Shown here one piece after another: positions 16,395-26,531 of a stretch of 64,000 nt of DNA. Origin of the DNA: PALSA-1296 sp037143335 (GTDB lineage: Bacteria > Bacteroidota > Ignavibacteria > Palsa-1295). Location: the NCBI GenBank assembly GCA_037143335.1, contig JBAWZA010000004.1, positions 62,001 through 126,000 of the forward strand, written 5' to 3'. The number at the start of each line of letters is the position of its first letter. Position 1 is the first letter of the stretch. Below the pieces are notes generated by a model, which did no database searches, had not been told where the DNA came from, and worked only from the letters and a program-made list of their open reading frames with translations. Position numbers and translations under genes: made by a program.

Positions 16395-17708
16395 ATGCCC
16401 GTAACAGTTGTGCTTGGCTCCCAATGGGGAGATGAAGGGAAAGGCAAGATCGTTGATCTACTTGCCGAAAAATGCGAGTACGTTGCAAGGTATCAGGGTG
16501 GTGCGAATGCCGGTCATACCATTCGATTGCCTGATGGCAGAGAATTTGTACTCCACCTTATTCCCAGCGGTATTTTTCATCCAGGAGTAAAGTGTATTAT
16601 CGGCAATGGTGTCGTTATTGATCCTGTCGCACTACGCGAAGAAATCCAGATGGTCGAGCAAGCAGGGGTGCAAGTAAAGGGCAGACTCTTTATTTCCTAC
16701 AATGCTCACCTCATCATGCCATATCATAAACAGATTGATAAGGCAAGCGAAGCAAAACTCAGACTCAGTGGTGATGGAAAAGCTGTTGGCACTACAGGTC
16801 GTGGCATCGGCCCTGCATACGAAGATAAATTTGCTCGTAAGGGGATACGAATTGTTGATCTGCTTGACCGAGTGACACTTGCAGAAAAACTTCGTCAAAA
16901 TATCTTAGAGAAGAATGCCCTGCTCTCAAAGTTTTACGATTCGAGCGATTTTTGTGATGTAGATCAGATCATCAAGGACTATGAAGTCTTTGACATGGAG
17001 ATGGATCCCTATATTACCGACACAGCCCTTATGCTGAACCAAGCAATTAAGGCAGGTCATAATATCTTACTCGAAGGTGCGCAAGCTGCGCTATTGGATA
17101 TTGATTTCGGAACATATCCTTACGTGACTTCAAGTAGCCCAACCGCCGGAGGCGCATGTACTGGGTTAGGAATTCCGCCTACGGCGATTGACTCAATTAC
17201 TGGAGTTGTTAAGGCGTACTCAACAAGAGTTGGCAACGGACCTTTCCCAACGGAGTTGACTGATGCAATGGGTGAGACGCTACGGAAAGCAGGGCGGGAG
17301 TATGGAGCAACGACAGGCAGACCACGCAGATGCGGATGGTTAGATGCTGTTGCAGTTCGGTATGCCGTGATGATAAATGGCATCGAATCGGTTGCACTCA
17401 CGAAACTTGACGTGCTCAGTGATTTACCTGAGATTATGCTCTGCACAAAGTACGAGCGCAAAACGGATGGAAAGATTTTGGATCATTTCACTACCAATCT
17501 CCAAACTCTTGACTCCATTCGACCGATTTACGAATCTTACAGTGGTTGGAAGAAAAGCGATTTGGAAGGACTTACGAAACGCGAAGAATTACCTGCAGCC
17601 GTTGAAACATACCTCTCAGCAATAGAGAGGGAGTTAGGAGTACCTCTGGGGATTATTTCATTGGGACCCGGTAGGAATGAAACACTTATCGCCTCACAAA
17701 CTCATTAG
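16395..17708 (+). CDS. purA: Adenylosuccinate synthetase
   Basis: 437 residues, the usual length. It condenses IMP with aspartate using GTP to give adenylosuccinate, the first step to AMP in the cytosol. Seen: the N-terminal P-loop-like 'GSQWGDEGKGKIVDLL' with catalytic Asp, 'GGANAGHTI', 'TTGRGIGPAYEDK', 'EGAQAALLDIDFGTYPYVTSS', and 'TTGRPRRCGWLDA' with the IMP-binding residues. The gene ends 18 bp before hldD. Confidence 0.97.
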   Translation: MPVTVVLGSQWGDEGKGKIVDLLAEKCEYVARYQGGANAGHTIRLPDGREFVLHLIPSGIFHPGVKCIIGNGVVIDPVALREEIQMVEQAGVQVKGRLFISYNAHLIMPYHKQIDKASEAKLRLSGDGKAVGTTGRGIGPAYEDKFARKGIRIVDLLDRVTLAEKLRQNILEKNALLSKFYDSSDFCDVDQIIKDYEVFDMEMDPYITDTALMLNQAIKAGHNILLEGAQAALLDIDFGTYPYVTSSSPTAGGACTGLGIPPTAIDSITGVVKAYSTRVGNGPFPTELTDAMGETLRKAGREYGATTGRPRRCGWLDAVAVRYAVMINGIESVALTKLDVLSDLPEIMLCTKYERKTDGKILDHFTTNLQTLDSIRPIYESYSGWKKSDLEGLTKREELPAAVETYLSAIERELGVPLGIISLGPGRNETLIASQTH

Positions 17709-17726
17709 CATCCAAGACGGAGAACA

Positions 17727-18695
17727 ATGATTATCCTCACTGGCGGGGCAGGTTTTATCGGCAGCGTACTCCTCGCTCGCTTAAACGCTGGTGGCTATTC
17801 CGATATTCTCATCGTTGACGAATTGGGGCAAGGGGAGAAATGGAAAAATCTCGTCGGCAAGAAATTTAGCGGATTCATACACAAGGACGAATTCCTTCAT
17901 CACGTACCTAATATCACACGAGGACAAGTTGAAGCCGTTTTTCATCTCGGCGCTTGTACATCCACGACGGAACGTAACGTTGACTACCTTCTGAAAAATA
18001 ACTACGAGTATAGCAAGACATTAGCACGTTTGTGCATAGGATTTGATATTCCATTTATTTACGCGTCGAGTGCGGCTACGTATGGTGATGGTAAGCAGGG
18101 ATTCTCCGATGCTATTTCGAGTTTGGATTCTTTCCGACCCTTAAACCCTTACGGATATTCAAAACATATTTTTGATCAGTGGGTAATTCAGGAGGGGTAT
18201 GAGAAACTTTTGACAGGCTTCAAATTCTTCAACGTGTTCGGACCGAACGAATACCATAAAGAAGGCATGGCAAGTTTGATTTACAAAGCATTTCATCAGA
18301 TTCGCCAAACGGGTAGGCTACAATTATTTAAGTCGTACGACCCGAAGTATCGCGACGGCGAATCGGTCAGAGATTTTATTTACGTGAAGGATTGTGTTGA
18401 TGTGTTGATGTGGGCATTCGAGCATCCTGAGAAGACAGGCATTTATAACTTAGGGAGCGGAAAAGCTCGTTCGTGGAATGATTTGGCAGATTCAGTATTC
18501 TCTGCAATGGATTTGCCAAAGCAGGTGGACTACATTGAGATGCCACTGCTAATTCAACCAGCATATCAATACTTCACCGAAGCCGACATGACAAAATTAC
18601 AATCGGCTGGATATGAAAAACCGTTTACGGCTCTCGAGGAAGCAGTGACTGATTATGTCCGATGCTATCTCAGCAGAGAAAATCAGTATCTTTGA
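17727..18695 (+). CDS. hldD: ADP-L-glycero-D-manno-heptose-6-epimerase
   Basis: 322 residues, an extended SDR. It makes ADP-L-glycero-D-manno-heptose for the LPS inner core. Seen: 'TGGAGFIGS' NAD(P) loop (5-13), 'SSAATYG' with catalytic Ser near 114-115, 'YGYSK' (Y142/K146), 'FKFFNVFGPNEYHK' and 'RDFIYVKDCVDV', all characteristic of RfaD/HldD rather than GalE. It implies a Gram-negative LPS with heptose. No other heptose genes are in the window. The short gap after purA suggests co-transcription. Confidence 0.93.
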   Translation: MIILTGGAGFIGSVLLARLNAGGYSDILIVDELGQGEKWKNLVGKKFSGFIHKDEFLHHVPNITRGQVEAVFHLGACTSTTERNVDYLLKNNYEYSKTLARLCIGFDIPFIYASSAATYGDGKQGFSDAISSLDSFRPLNPYGYSKHIFDQWVIQEGYEKLLTGFKFFNVFGPNEYHKEGMASLIYKAFHQIRQTGRLQLFKSYDPKYRDGESVRDFIYVKDCVDVLMWAFEHPEKTGIYNLGSGKARSWNDLADSVFSAMDLPKQVDYIEMPLLIQPAYQYFTEADMTKLQSAGYEKPFTALEEAVTDYVRCYLSRENQYL

Positions 18696-18846
18696 GTTGA
18701 ACCTTAACACTGTTAGTTCGTTTTCTTAATGTAATTCTGTGACTCTAGGTGTTGTTCAGGTCGTAGAATCTCAAAACCGAGGTTGGGTTCAGATATTTTA
18801 GGTATTTTTGCAAGGTGATTTTCGCTCACACACTTTAACCAATAGA

Positions 18847-19962
18847 ATGTTCCAATACATCATACGTCGGCTACTACTTTTTATCCCGACTCTATTTTTG
18901 ATTACGGTTATTAGCTTCGGCATATCGAGGCTTGCCCCAGGCGACCCGGCAGAGCTCAAAGCAGGTGTAGGCGGAGAAGGTGCGATGCGGGGGAATCAAC
19001 AGCTTAATGAGCAGATGATTAATCAAATCCGCTCTCAGTGGGGACTTGATAAGCCAATTTGGTTCTGGACTACATTTACTGACGAAAAAGATGCCTCTGG
19101 TGAGTTAAAGCCACTTTTTCAGCGTCTCACATTCAAGTGGAATGGACTGGGTCGCGAAACAAATCAGTATTCCCTCTGGCTCTCAAACTTGCTCCGATTA
19201 GATTTTGGAAAATCCTTTCAGGATAATCGAGACGTACTTGATAAGATCACCGAACGCATCCCGATCACATTTTTACTTGCGTTTATTTCGATTATCCTCT
19301 CGTATTTGATTGCCATACCGCTGGGCATATATTCCGCAACGCACCAGAACTCGACGCTTGATAAAATGAGTACGGTAACAGTGTTTATCCTCTACTCACT
19401 GCCATCTTTTTGGATAGCCACAATGGCAATTATTTTTTTTGGTGGTGGTGATTTTCTTGCATGGTTTCCGAATAACGGCCTGCATTCGATGAATAGCTCA
19501 CCTGATGATCCGTGGATGACGAGAACTTTGGATTTTGTGTGGCATTTGATTCTGCCGATAGCAGTTTATACCTACAGTAGCTTCGCTTATCTATCGAGAC
19601 AAATGCGTGGTTCGATGCTTGAAGTTATCCGCCAAGATTATATCCGTACAGCAAGGGCAAAAGGCTTGTCAAATAAGATGGTTGTATATAAACATGCACT
19701 GAGGAATTCTCTAATTCCGATTATTACGATTATCGCATACTTATTGCCTGCACTTGTTGGTGGCTCGATTATTATTGAGTACATCTTTTCGATTCCTGGT
19801 GTCGGTCAGCTTGCATTCCAAGCACTTACAGCTCGTGACTATCCGCTTATCATGGCTGAGTTTACGCTTTCGGCAGTACTAACACTTGTTGGTTTGTTAG
19901 CCGCAGATATTTTGTACTCGGTGGTTGATCCCCGAATTGCTTTCTCAAAAAAATCGTCTTAA
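18847..19962 (+). CDS. Peptide/nickel-type ABC transporter permease (DppB-like)
   Basis: 371 residues from the ATG at 18847, where the typical N terminus 'MFQYIIRRLL' begins; 13 codons of open frame upstream are not needed. Six membrane segments, with the binding-protein-dependent permease EAA loop region 'VIRQDYIRTARAKGLSNKMVVYKHALRNSLIPI' and the DppB-type N-terminal 'FGISRLAPGDPAE'. The extracytoplasmic loop (residues about 50-110) is longer than in E. coli DppB. It pairs with the DppC-like gene 6 bp downstream. No ATPase genes adjoin. The substrate-binding lipoprotein at 35423-37156 may belong to the same transporter. Confidence 0.92.
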   Translation: MFQYIIRRLLLFIPTLFLITVISFGISRLAPGDPAELKAGVGGEGAMRGNQQLNEQMINQIRSQWGLDKPIWFWTTFTDEKDASGELKPLFQRLTFKWNGLGRETNQYSLWLSNLLRLDFGKSFQDNRDVLDKITERIPITFLLAFISIILSYLIAIPLGIYSATHQNSTLDKMSTVTVFILYSLPSFWIATMAIIFFGGGDFLAWFPNNGLHSMNSSPDDPWMTRTLDFVWHLILPIAVYTYSSFAYLSRQMRGSMLEVIRQDYIRTARAKGLSNKMVVYKHALRNSLIPIITIIAYLLPALVGGSIIIEYIFSIPGVGQLAFQALTARDYPLIMAEFTLSAVLTLVGLLAADILYSVVDPRIAFSKKSS

Positions 19963-19968
19963 AACGTT

Positions 19969-21060
19969 ATGGCAGAAACATCAGAAACCGTCATGAGCCA
20001 ATCCGAGCAGAAAGACGAATTGGCGCGTTCCAAATCGCGGAAAGCTGTGAACCAGTCTTTCTGGAGTTTGGTACGACACCAGTTTAAGAAGAATAAAATT
20101 TCACTTGCCGCACTCTATGTGGTGTTCCTGTTATTCGGCATTGCAATTTTTGCAGATTTTCTTGCAAACGATAAACCGATTGTTGCTAAGTACGACGGTA
20201 CGTTGTACTTCCCGATCATGAAGGATTATTTAACTGGCTTGGGATTAGATCGGTGGCCGGCAGAAATCGTTAACAGCGATTGGAAGGAGCTTGATAAGCA
20301 AGGAAAATTAAGTTCTACCTTTTGGCCTCTAATCAAGTGGCGGCCATCGAATCAAGACCTTGTCAATAACACCGCGCCTCCTGGTGGTGACCATGTGCTG
20401 GGGACAGATGCGATCGGTCGTGATGTGTTGGCAGGGATAATTCACGGATCACGAATAGCATTGACGATAGGATTCCTATCCATGTTTTTTGCAATCTCTA
20501 TCGGGATAATTCTTGGTGCGATGGCAGGATTTTATGGGGGATGGGTTGATATGATTATTTCTCGTCTGATTGAGTTAGTGATAACTTTCCCGGTTTTCTT
20601 TTTGATCATCACTGTTGTAGCCATGTTTCAAACTGGCTCGATCTGGTTGGTGATGATTTTGATTGGACTGGTAAGTTGGCCCTCCATTGCTCGATTCACT
20701 CGTGGCGAATTCTTGAGAGTCCGAAACATGGAGTATGTCTCCGCCGCTACAGCACTTGGATTATCGAATAAACGAGTTATTTTCCGTCATGTACTCCCGA
20801 ACTCATTAGCGCCTGTGCTCGTGACTTCAGCATTTGGAATTGCATCGGCAATCTTGACTGAGGCGGGTTTGTCATTCCTCGGTTTTGGTGTACCGCCGAC
20901 GATCGTCACGTGGGGTAGTGTACTCAACGATGCACGTGGAAATATCACGGCTTGGTGGCTTGCAGTATTTCCTGGCTTCATGATTTTTATCTCTGTGCTT
21001 TGTTACAACCTTGTTGGAGATGGGTTGCGGGACGCCCTCGACCCGAGGTTGCGAGATTAA
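19969..21060 (+). CDS. Peptide/nickel-type ABC transporter permease (DppC-like)
   Basis: 363 residues. It has an N-terminal cytoplasmic tail, a first helix (near 47-65), a long extracytoplasmic segment with 'HVLGTDAIGRDVLAGIIHGSRIAL' (DppC hallmark), then five helices. The EAA motif reads 'EYVSAATALGLSNKRVIFRHVLPNSLAPV'. It forms the heterodimeric membrane channel with the preceding DppB-like protein, as their 6-bp spacing supports. The roughly 60-residue expansion between the first helix and the conserved domain is larger than in the E. coli protein. Confidence 0.92.
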   Translation: MAETSETVMSQSEQKDELARSKSRKAVNQSFWSLVRHQFKKNKISLAALYVVFLLFGIAIFADFLANDKPIVAKYDGTLYFPIMKDYLTGLGLDRWPAEIVNSDWKELDKQGKLSSTFWPLIKWRPSNQDLVNNTAPPGGDHVLGTDAIGRDVLAGIIHGSRIALTIGFLSMFFAISIGIILGAMAGFYGGWVDMIISRLIELVITFPVFFLIITVVAMFQTGSIWLVMILIGLVSWPSIARFTRGEFLRVRNMEYVSAATALGLSNKRVIFRHVLPNSLAPVLVTSAFGIASAILTEAGLSFLGFGVPPTIVTWGSVLNDARGNITAWWLAVFPGFMIFISVLCYNLVGDGLRDALDPRLRD

Positions 21061-21196
21061 CTTCTTGGTGCTTAGAGAAAGATATTTTTTCAGATTGGAT
21101 AGATTCTTGGAACCAAATTGCGCCAAAAAGCCTAAATGACGGCGTAGATTTATGTTTTTTCTTTTACCAATATTATAGTAGAGTTATTTCGAAATT

Positions 21197-21427
21197 ATGC
21201 TTTGGACACCTGAACTAGCCCAGTATCTCGAAGATGCACCGTGGCCTGCTACGAAAGGCGAATTGATTGATTATTGCGAACGAATCGGAGCTCCTCCGGC
21301 CGTTGTGAAAAATTTACAAGAAATCGAAGACGAAGAAGAACAGTTCGAGTCTATTGAAGAAGTCTGGCCAGATTATTCTGCCGAGACTGACGAGTTTTAC
21401 TACGACGACGAACTCAACGAGTACTAA
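21197..21427 (+). CDS. DUF2795 small acidic protein
   Basis: 76 residues, very acidic, ending in a Glu/Asp/Tyr-rich tail. The N-terminal block 'MLWTPELAQYLEDAPWPATK' and the middle 'GAPPAVVKNLQEIEDE' are the signature of the DUF2795 proteins found across Bacteroidota/Chlorobiota as single short ORFs. Function is unknown. ATG start at 21197. The stop is 112 bp upstream of the outer-membrane protein gene, a different frame of which runs through this ORF. Confidence 0.85.
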   Translation: MLWTPELAQYLEDAPWPATKGELIDYCERIGAPPAVVKNLQEIEDEEEQFESIEEVWPDYSAETDEFYYDDELNEY

Positions 21428-21539
21428 TCCTCTTCTTCAGCAAAGAGGTCTGTTATTCGGCGCTTCAGATTATACATCGAGGTCTTGTAACGAGGCACTT
21501 GCCAGAACGGAATTTGGGTCCGGTTTCATCTTCGAACGT

Positions 21540-23789
21540 ATGACTATGCTGCGGAAGCTGATTCCCGTTATTGTTGCCCTTGTTTTCGTTGGTTGGATTA
21601 TTCCAGCACAGACGAAGGCTCAGCGTCGCCCGAATCTCGACAAGTTACGCAGACGCGAAGTTGTTGCTATCCGCTTTGAAGGCGACTCCGCTATTTCCTC
21701 GGGCGAACTTCAGACTATCATTGCTACCAGAGTTTCGACCGGAATCGAACTGTTTCTCAACGGAATTTGGGGAGCGCTTGGCTCACCGAGACAAATCGTC
21801 AAGGAAACGACGATAGATGAAGATACAGTGCGCCTCCTTGTCTATTACCGAAATAGCGGATATTTTGATGCTCATGCACGCTACGAGCTTCATGAATCAA
21901 AAGAAGCTGCTCTCGAGTGGCAGAAAGCCTACTCCAAAAATTCTCATGCCGACCCAGCTTCATACCCAACCGTTTATGATACGGTCGTTTTCTACATCGC
22001 CGAGGGAAAACCCTATCATGTATTAGGCTTCACCTTCGAGGGCTTCGAACGGTTGCCGATGGCGCTACAAAATCAGTTGACAGAGAGTATCGGCATAAAG
22101 TCAAAATCACAGTATTCCAAGAAAGACCTCATCGCAGAAACATTTCGTGCAAAAGATATTCTCGGAGAAGCTGGCTATCCTTTCCTAACATTACCACCTG
22201 GTGGGATAGAGGTTGATACAGATGCGGTGGCGAAGACGGTGACACTCGCCTTAAAATTCAAGACAGGTCCGCGTATTAAAATCGGAAAGACACGGTTTGT
22301 CTATGACACCTCTACCTCGATTGCGGGGCAAGTCCGAGAAGCTGTGCTACTCAGACAATTGACTATGACCGAAGGTGAGTGGTTCAAAAATTCCGAGAGA
22401 ATTTCATCTGTCCGGAATATCAGCGGACTTGGGACATTCCAGTATGTCGATATTCAATTGGATACATCCGTGTTCAAAACCGTACCGGATAGTTTACGCG
22501 ACGGACTTACCATTCCTGTCATCTGCTATTTTCGCATGCACTCGGCTTGGGAGGTTACGCCGGGAGTTCCATTTGGTATCTCCACACTTGGTCAGGGTTT
22601 CTTGGGCTTAGACCTCACGTATTCCAACCGAAATATATTTAATGGTGCTGAAAAATTTAATGCACACACATCTTACCAGATCCTCCCGTGGAGGACACAG
22701 CATAAAATCTCTATTGGCGGAGACTTCACCTTCCCCACAATCCCATTCGTTAACTTAAAAGGTGTACCACTTATCTTGTCTTCGAATTTTTCGTACTATG
22801 ATCAGCGCCGACTTTCTGACAATACTTTACAATACCTGGAAAGAGGAATTAACGTTAGTGCGGGATCAGACTTTCGATTCGTAACAGAGCCGACATTCTC
22901 AATTCCGTTCAAACCAATTTTTACGTTACAAAGAATTGATCGTGATTACAGAGACACATCAATTTTCGGTGGTCGAACTGATACAACTATCAAGCCACAG
23001 TTCAACGTGATACTTTCCACAGATTTGTCATTTGATTGGACAAATGATTTTGTTAATCCCTCGAAGGGACCACACATTTCCTGGACTCTTCAGAAAGCTT
23101 TCTCCGTATCGTTGGGTAATTTACCCAGCGCTGCATACCTCAAAAATACGATCCAGATAAAAGAGTATTTTGATCTGGGTAGGGTGGAGGCACAGAGTAT
23201 CTTTGCCTCGAGAGTAACTGCTGGGTTAGTATCGCTTTCTTATCCAAATGAACCCACACGCGATATACTCCTCGAGAATAGGTACTATGGTGGAGGTACG
23301 AACTCGCTTCGGGCGTGGCCAGCTCGTACGTTATTGGTATCTGATAACTCAACCGTAGGCAGACCACAATTCGGAGGGTATAAAATGTTCGAGGCAAATA
23401 TAGAGTGGCGCTACGCTCCGTTTCAATACCAGATCGAGATAACGTCACTTCAGCAGTTCTTATCGAGTATGCACATCGGGTTCTTCTGCGATGCCGGTAA
23501 CGTTTGGGATAAAGATGTGCCCATCGCACTCAAAAATTTTGCAGTGGCAGTTGGGACGGGGATGAGATATCAAACAATCATCGGTGTGTTCAGACTCGAT
23601 TTTGGCTTCAAACTCTATGACCCATTCCCCGATCCCTATCTACCGGGAACAAAGGGAGCCGACAAGTCTCGCGAAAATATTCTCGCTATCCCATCAAACT
23701 ATGATCGAGGGCAGTGGCTGTGGCAACGGCATGGGAATAACTTGTGGGATGTGATGAACATCGAATTCGCACTCGGACAAGCATTCTAA
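21540..23789 (+). CDS. BamA/TamA-family outer-membrane assembly protein
   Basis: 749 residues from the ATG at 21540, where a signal peptide begins (MTMLRKLIPVIVALVFVGW, cleavage near KAQ); the 62 codons of open frame before it overlap the DUF2795 gene and look non-coding. POTRA-like repeats occupy about residues 30-390 ('VVAIRFEGDSAISSGEL', 'VLGFTFEGFERLP', 'KIGKTRFVYD'). The Omp85 C-terminal barrel contains 'FDWTNDFVNPSKGPHISW', 'RYYGGGTNSLRAW' (the lid-loop RGF-like region) and 'GFFCDAGNVWD'. It inserts or exports outer-membrane proteins. Whether it is BamA itself or a TamA/surface-antigen paralogue is not certain. It abuts the next convergent stop with no gap. Confidence 0.85.
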   Translation: MTMLRKLIPVIVALVFVGWIIPAQTKAQRRPNLDKLRRREVVAIRFEGDSAISSGELQTIIATRVSTGIELFLNGIWGALGSPRQIVKETTIDEDTVRLLVYYRNSGYFDAHARYELHESKEAALEWQKAYSKNSHADPASYPTVYDTVVFYIAEGKPYHVLGFTFEGFERLPMALQNQLTESIGIKSKSQYSKKDLIAETFRAKDILGEAGYPFLTLPPGGIEVDTDAVAKTVTLALKFKTGPRIKIGKTRFVYDTSTSIAGQVREAVLLRQLTMTEGEWFKNSERISSVRNISGLGTFQYVDIQLDTSVFKTVPDSLRDGLTIPVICYFRMHSAWEVTPGVPFGISTLGQGFLGLDLTYSNRNIFNGAEKFNAHTSYQILPWRTQHKISIGGDFTFPTIPFVNLKGVPLILSSNFSYYDQRRLSDNTLQYLERGINVSAGSDFRFVTEPTFSIPFKPIFTLQRIDRDYRDTSIFGGRTDTTIKPQFNVILSTDLSFDWTNDFVNPSKGPHISWTLQKAFSVSLGNLPSAAYLKNTIQIKEYFDLGRVEAQSIFASRVTAGLVSLSYPNEPTRDILLENRYYGGGTNSLRAWPARTLLVSDNSTVGRPQFGGYKMFEANIEWRYAPFQYQIEITSLQQFLSSMHIGFFCDAGNVWDKDVPIALKNFAVAVGTGMRYQTIIGVFRLDFGFKLYDPFPDPYLPGTKGADKSRENILAIPSNYDRGQWLWQRHGNNLWDVMNIEFALGQAF

Positions 23790-25595
23790 TTATCGCGCTA
23801 ATTTCCAGACTTCGCTCGGATAAGGTCCTTTCGCAAAACGAGCGACAAGTGTATCCGTTGATTTTAATTGTTTGATGCCGTTGATACTTCCATGAAAACG
23901 AGCAACATCCATTCCGGTCTGAAGAAAAACATAGTAGGTTCCGGCCGACCGACACGAGTCCAACACACGTGAAAGAAGTACAGAATCCGTAATATAACTC
24001 AACCCTACATCGTATCTGTCGAGTGCATGTAAATATGACCGGATATATCCTTGAATAAAGGTATATTGTACGAATGATTTATACTCATCCTCTTTGGAAG
24101 TCAAATCGTCTGCCGATCCCAATCCATAGAGCGAATGACCCGTTACCAGTAATGTCGAGTTCGTTGGAAGATTTTTTCCCATCCACTTGATCCCATCATT
24201 CGCATTCGACCGTGAGTCTCGAACGGTGCTGAGTAGTTTTTCTTTTGATTGGAGGATGGGAAGTAAAGCAAATACACTTCCCGCTAGAGCGAGAATGAGC
24301 AGGCACGATGCCGTGACGACGATTGCTTTCTTGTGGAATAGAGTTGCTAAATTAATTTTCATTTCATCCGCTAATTCTGCCCAGTAAACTCCGGAGATAA
24401 CGAGTAAGACGAACGAGAGTTCTGTCAATTGGGTCTTGACAATCATCACAGTGATTAGCAACACAAGCATAATGAGAATTGCCGAGAGCGCGAAGGGCAA
24501 CAAGATCGCACTCTGCTTCTTATTGCGTTTGAAGTAACCGAAGATTGGAGCTGCAAGTAATATAGCTGAGAATACCGGTAACGATTTTACGGCGAGAAAT
24601 GAAAAAACTGCGCAGCCGACAATCTCGAGGATACATACTACTATGCCTCTATCTTTCTTGCCGAAACAACGGCTGAGAAAGTACACTATCGGTGTGGCGA
24701 GTAACACACGTCCGATAGGGTTTAGCAGTGTCTCCCCATAATAACTCAGTCGGTCTGCAATTAGAAAATGAAATTGCTCGCCTGAGAGTGCCGAAACATT
24801 AAAAAACCTATTCGACTTTGTTGGCGAGGCAAGGTAGATTTTTACTGAGATTGCAAAGAATACCAAATACGCAACAACCGCAATGAGCGACCTCCTACTC
24901 TTAAAGTTATCCCAGGTTGTTCGAATTTCACTAAACCTAAGAACTCCAACACCCACAAATATCAAATGCACAAGCAAAAGAGCAGGCTCCTTCGTAAGCA
25001 CTGCGAAAGTGCCAGAGAGTATGCCGACAAGCCACAGTTTCAGGTTACCTTCAAGGAGCCCGCGAAGTCCGAAGTACCAAGCAGGGGTTACGAATAGTAA
25101 TTCGATAGTAAATGTCAGATCGCCATACCAAAAGAGCACATTCAGGATGGGCAGGAAAGCCAGCCAAAAAAAACCAGTCGTAAAATAAAGTGCGGAGTCG
25201 CGCTGAGCAATGTAACGCGCTGTCTTTCCTGCAAAGGTTAAGCCAATGAGAAATGAGCTAACGAGGACGAAATGCCACGGAAAATAATTATTGATTCCGG
25301 CATACTTATTGAGAAGCCAGATTGTCACTGCAAAGATAGGGCGGACAGAGCGCACGATTTCGCCACGATCTACGGAAAAGGCATCCCACAAGCTATTCTC
25401 TCTTGCCCAGTCCATGTGCAGTACATCATCAAGCCGAAACGGCATGAGATACACTGTCGTGAAGACGGCAAGAATGACGAGTGCTCCGATGAGAAAAACG
25501 GCATCGAGTAACAGAGTTACTCTGGGTGAGCGAATGGGTTTTGTAACTTGCAAGTGTGAATTCGGTACAACCTCAAAATAATACCAACCTAACAA
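23790..25595 (-). CDS. Polytopic membrane protein, GT-C/PMT-like glycosyltransferase
   Basis: About 601 residues with around 11-12 hydrophobic helices and a soluble C-terminal domain. The first extracytoplasmic loop has an acidic 'RLDDVLHMDWA' motif after TM1, as in GT-C dolichyl/undecaprenyl-phosphate-sugar dependent transferases, and there is no DxD of the GT-A type. It would move a sugar from a polyprenyl-phosphate donor on the periplasmic face. I see no ATG near the N terminus; a TTG at 25595 gives the longest frame, so the true start is uncertain by up to 15-20 codons. It is divergent from the DMT transporter. Confidence 0.6.
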   Translation of the reverse strand: MLGWYYFEVVPNSHLQVTKPIRSPRVTLLLDAVFLIGALVILAVFTTVYLMPFRLDDVLHMDWARENSLWDAFSVDRGEIVRSVRPIFAVTIWLLNKYAGINNYFPWHFVLVSSFLIGLTFAGKTARYIAQRDSALYFTTGFFWLAFLPILNVLFWYGDLTFTIELLFVTPAWYFGLRGLLEGNLKLWLVGILSGTFAVLTKEPALLLVHLIFVGVGVLRFSEIRTTWDNFKSRRSLIAVVAYLVFFAISVKIYLASPTKSNRFFNVSALSGEQFHFLIADRLSYYGETLLNPIGRVLLATPIVYFLSRCFGKKDRGIVVCILEIVGCAVFSFLAVKSLPVFSAILLAAPIFGYFKRNKKQSAILLPFALSAILIMLVLLITVMIVKTQLTELSFVLLVISGVYWAELADEMKINLATLFHKKAIVVTASCLLILALAGSVFALLPILQSKEKLLSTVRDSRSNANDGIKWMGKNLPTNSTLLVTGHSLYGLGSADDLTSKEDEYKSFVQYTFIQGYIRSYLHALDRYDVGLSYITDSVLLSRVLDSCRSAGTYYVFLQTGMDVARFHGSINGIKQLKSTDTLVARFAKGPYPSEVWKLAR

Positions 25596-25628
25596 CGGTT
25601 ACAACGAAAAATAGTTTGGCAAGAATGA

Positions 25629-26531
25629 ATGACTAAAAGTATTACCCCATCGCCAAAGGATTCCAAGCTCGGATTTTATCTCCTGTATACGCTCATCTGC
25701 TTGATCTGGGGTTCGACGTGGTTGGTCATTCATATCGGCGCTGAGTCGGGGTTGCCACCATTTTCTGGAGGCGGATTAAGGTTTTGTCTTGCAACAATCC
25801 TTATTTGGGCATACGTCTTGTTTAAGAAAGTAGAGTTACCCAAAAGCTGGAATGAGTTCAGAAGTGTCCTTATTGTGGGTCTGCTGAGCAACGGAATTTC
25901 ATTCGGCATTGTGTACTCAACTTCGAAATTCATACCATCGGGTTTAGGAGCTGTGATATTCGGAACGATGCCACTGTTGACAGCCACCATATCGCATTGG
26001 GCTTTCCGGTCGCAAAAACTTTCCCGTACCAGAATTATTGGTATTATTGTGGGGATTCTCGGTATCGCAACTATTTTTTATCCGCAATTTGGCACACTTG
26101 ACTCTGAGCACATTTGGGCGATGCTTGTCCTCTTGATCTCACCCACGGTTAGTGCCTTCAGTGCCGTTATCACCAAACGGTCGACTCAGGAGGTGCATCC
26201 GATTATGATTAATGCGATTACTACATCTGTTGGAGCAATCATTTTGGGGAGTATCGCTCTATTGACAGAACCCGTTGGCTCCATTGCATTTGACTTAACT
26301 CAGGTTTGGACGATTGCCTATCTTGCAATCATTGGTACGATTGTTACCTTTGGTATTTATTTCCGGCTCATTAAGGAGACCTCAGCAGTGACGATGTCCT
26401 ACGTTGCAATTATCACTCCGATGATTGCAGTCCTCGTCGGTTGGTTTTTCGGACACGAACATCTTGACTATTATAGTCTCGCGGGTTCAGTGCTGGTAGT
26501 TACTGGTGTTGGACTTTCGTTACGGATGTAG
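25629..26531 (+). CDS. EamA/DMT-superfamily transporter
   Basis: 300 residues, ten transmembrane helices in two EamA repeats. The first repeat begins 'LLYTLICLIWGSTWLVIHIG' and the second near 'HIWAMLVLLISPTVSAFSAVITK'. The conserved 'FIPSGLGAVIFGTMPLLTA' region of the first repeat is present. Members export metabolites or amino acids; the substrate is unknown. The last 61 bp overlap the 3' end of the convergent HAD gene. Confidence 0.88.
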   Translation: MTKSITPSPKDSKLGFYLLYTLICLIWGSTWLVIHIGAESGLPPFSGGGLRFCLATILIWAYVLFKKVELPKSWNEFRSVLIVGLLSNGISFGIVYSTSKFIPSGLGAVIFGTMPLLTATISHWAFRSQKLSRTRIIGIIVGILGIATIFYPQFGTLDSEHIWAMLVLLISPTVSAFSAVITKRSTQEVHPIMINAITTSVGAIILGSIALLTEPVGSIAFDLTQVWTIAYLAIIGTIVTFGIYFRLIKETSAVTMSYVAIITPMIAVLVGWFFGHEHLDYYSLAGSVLVVTGVGLSLRM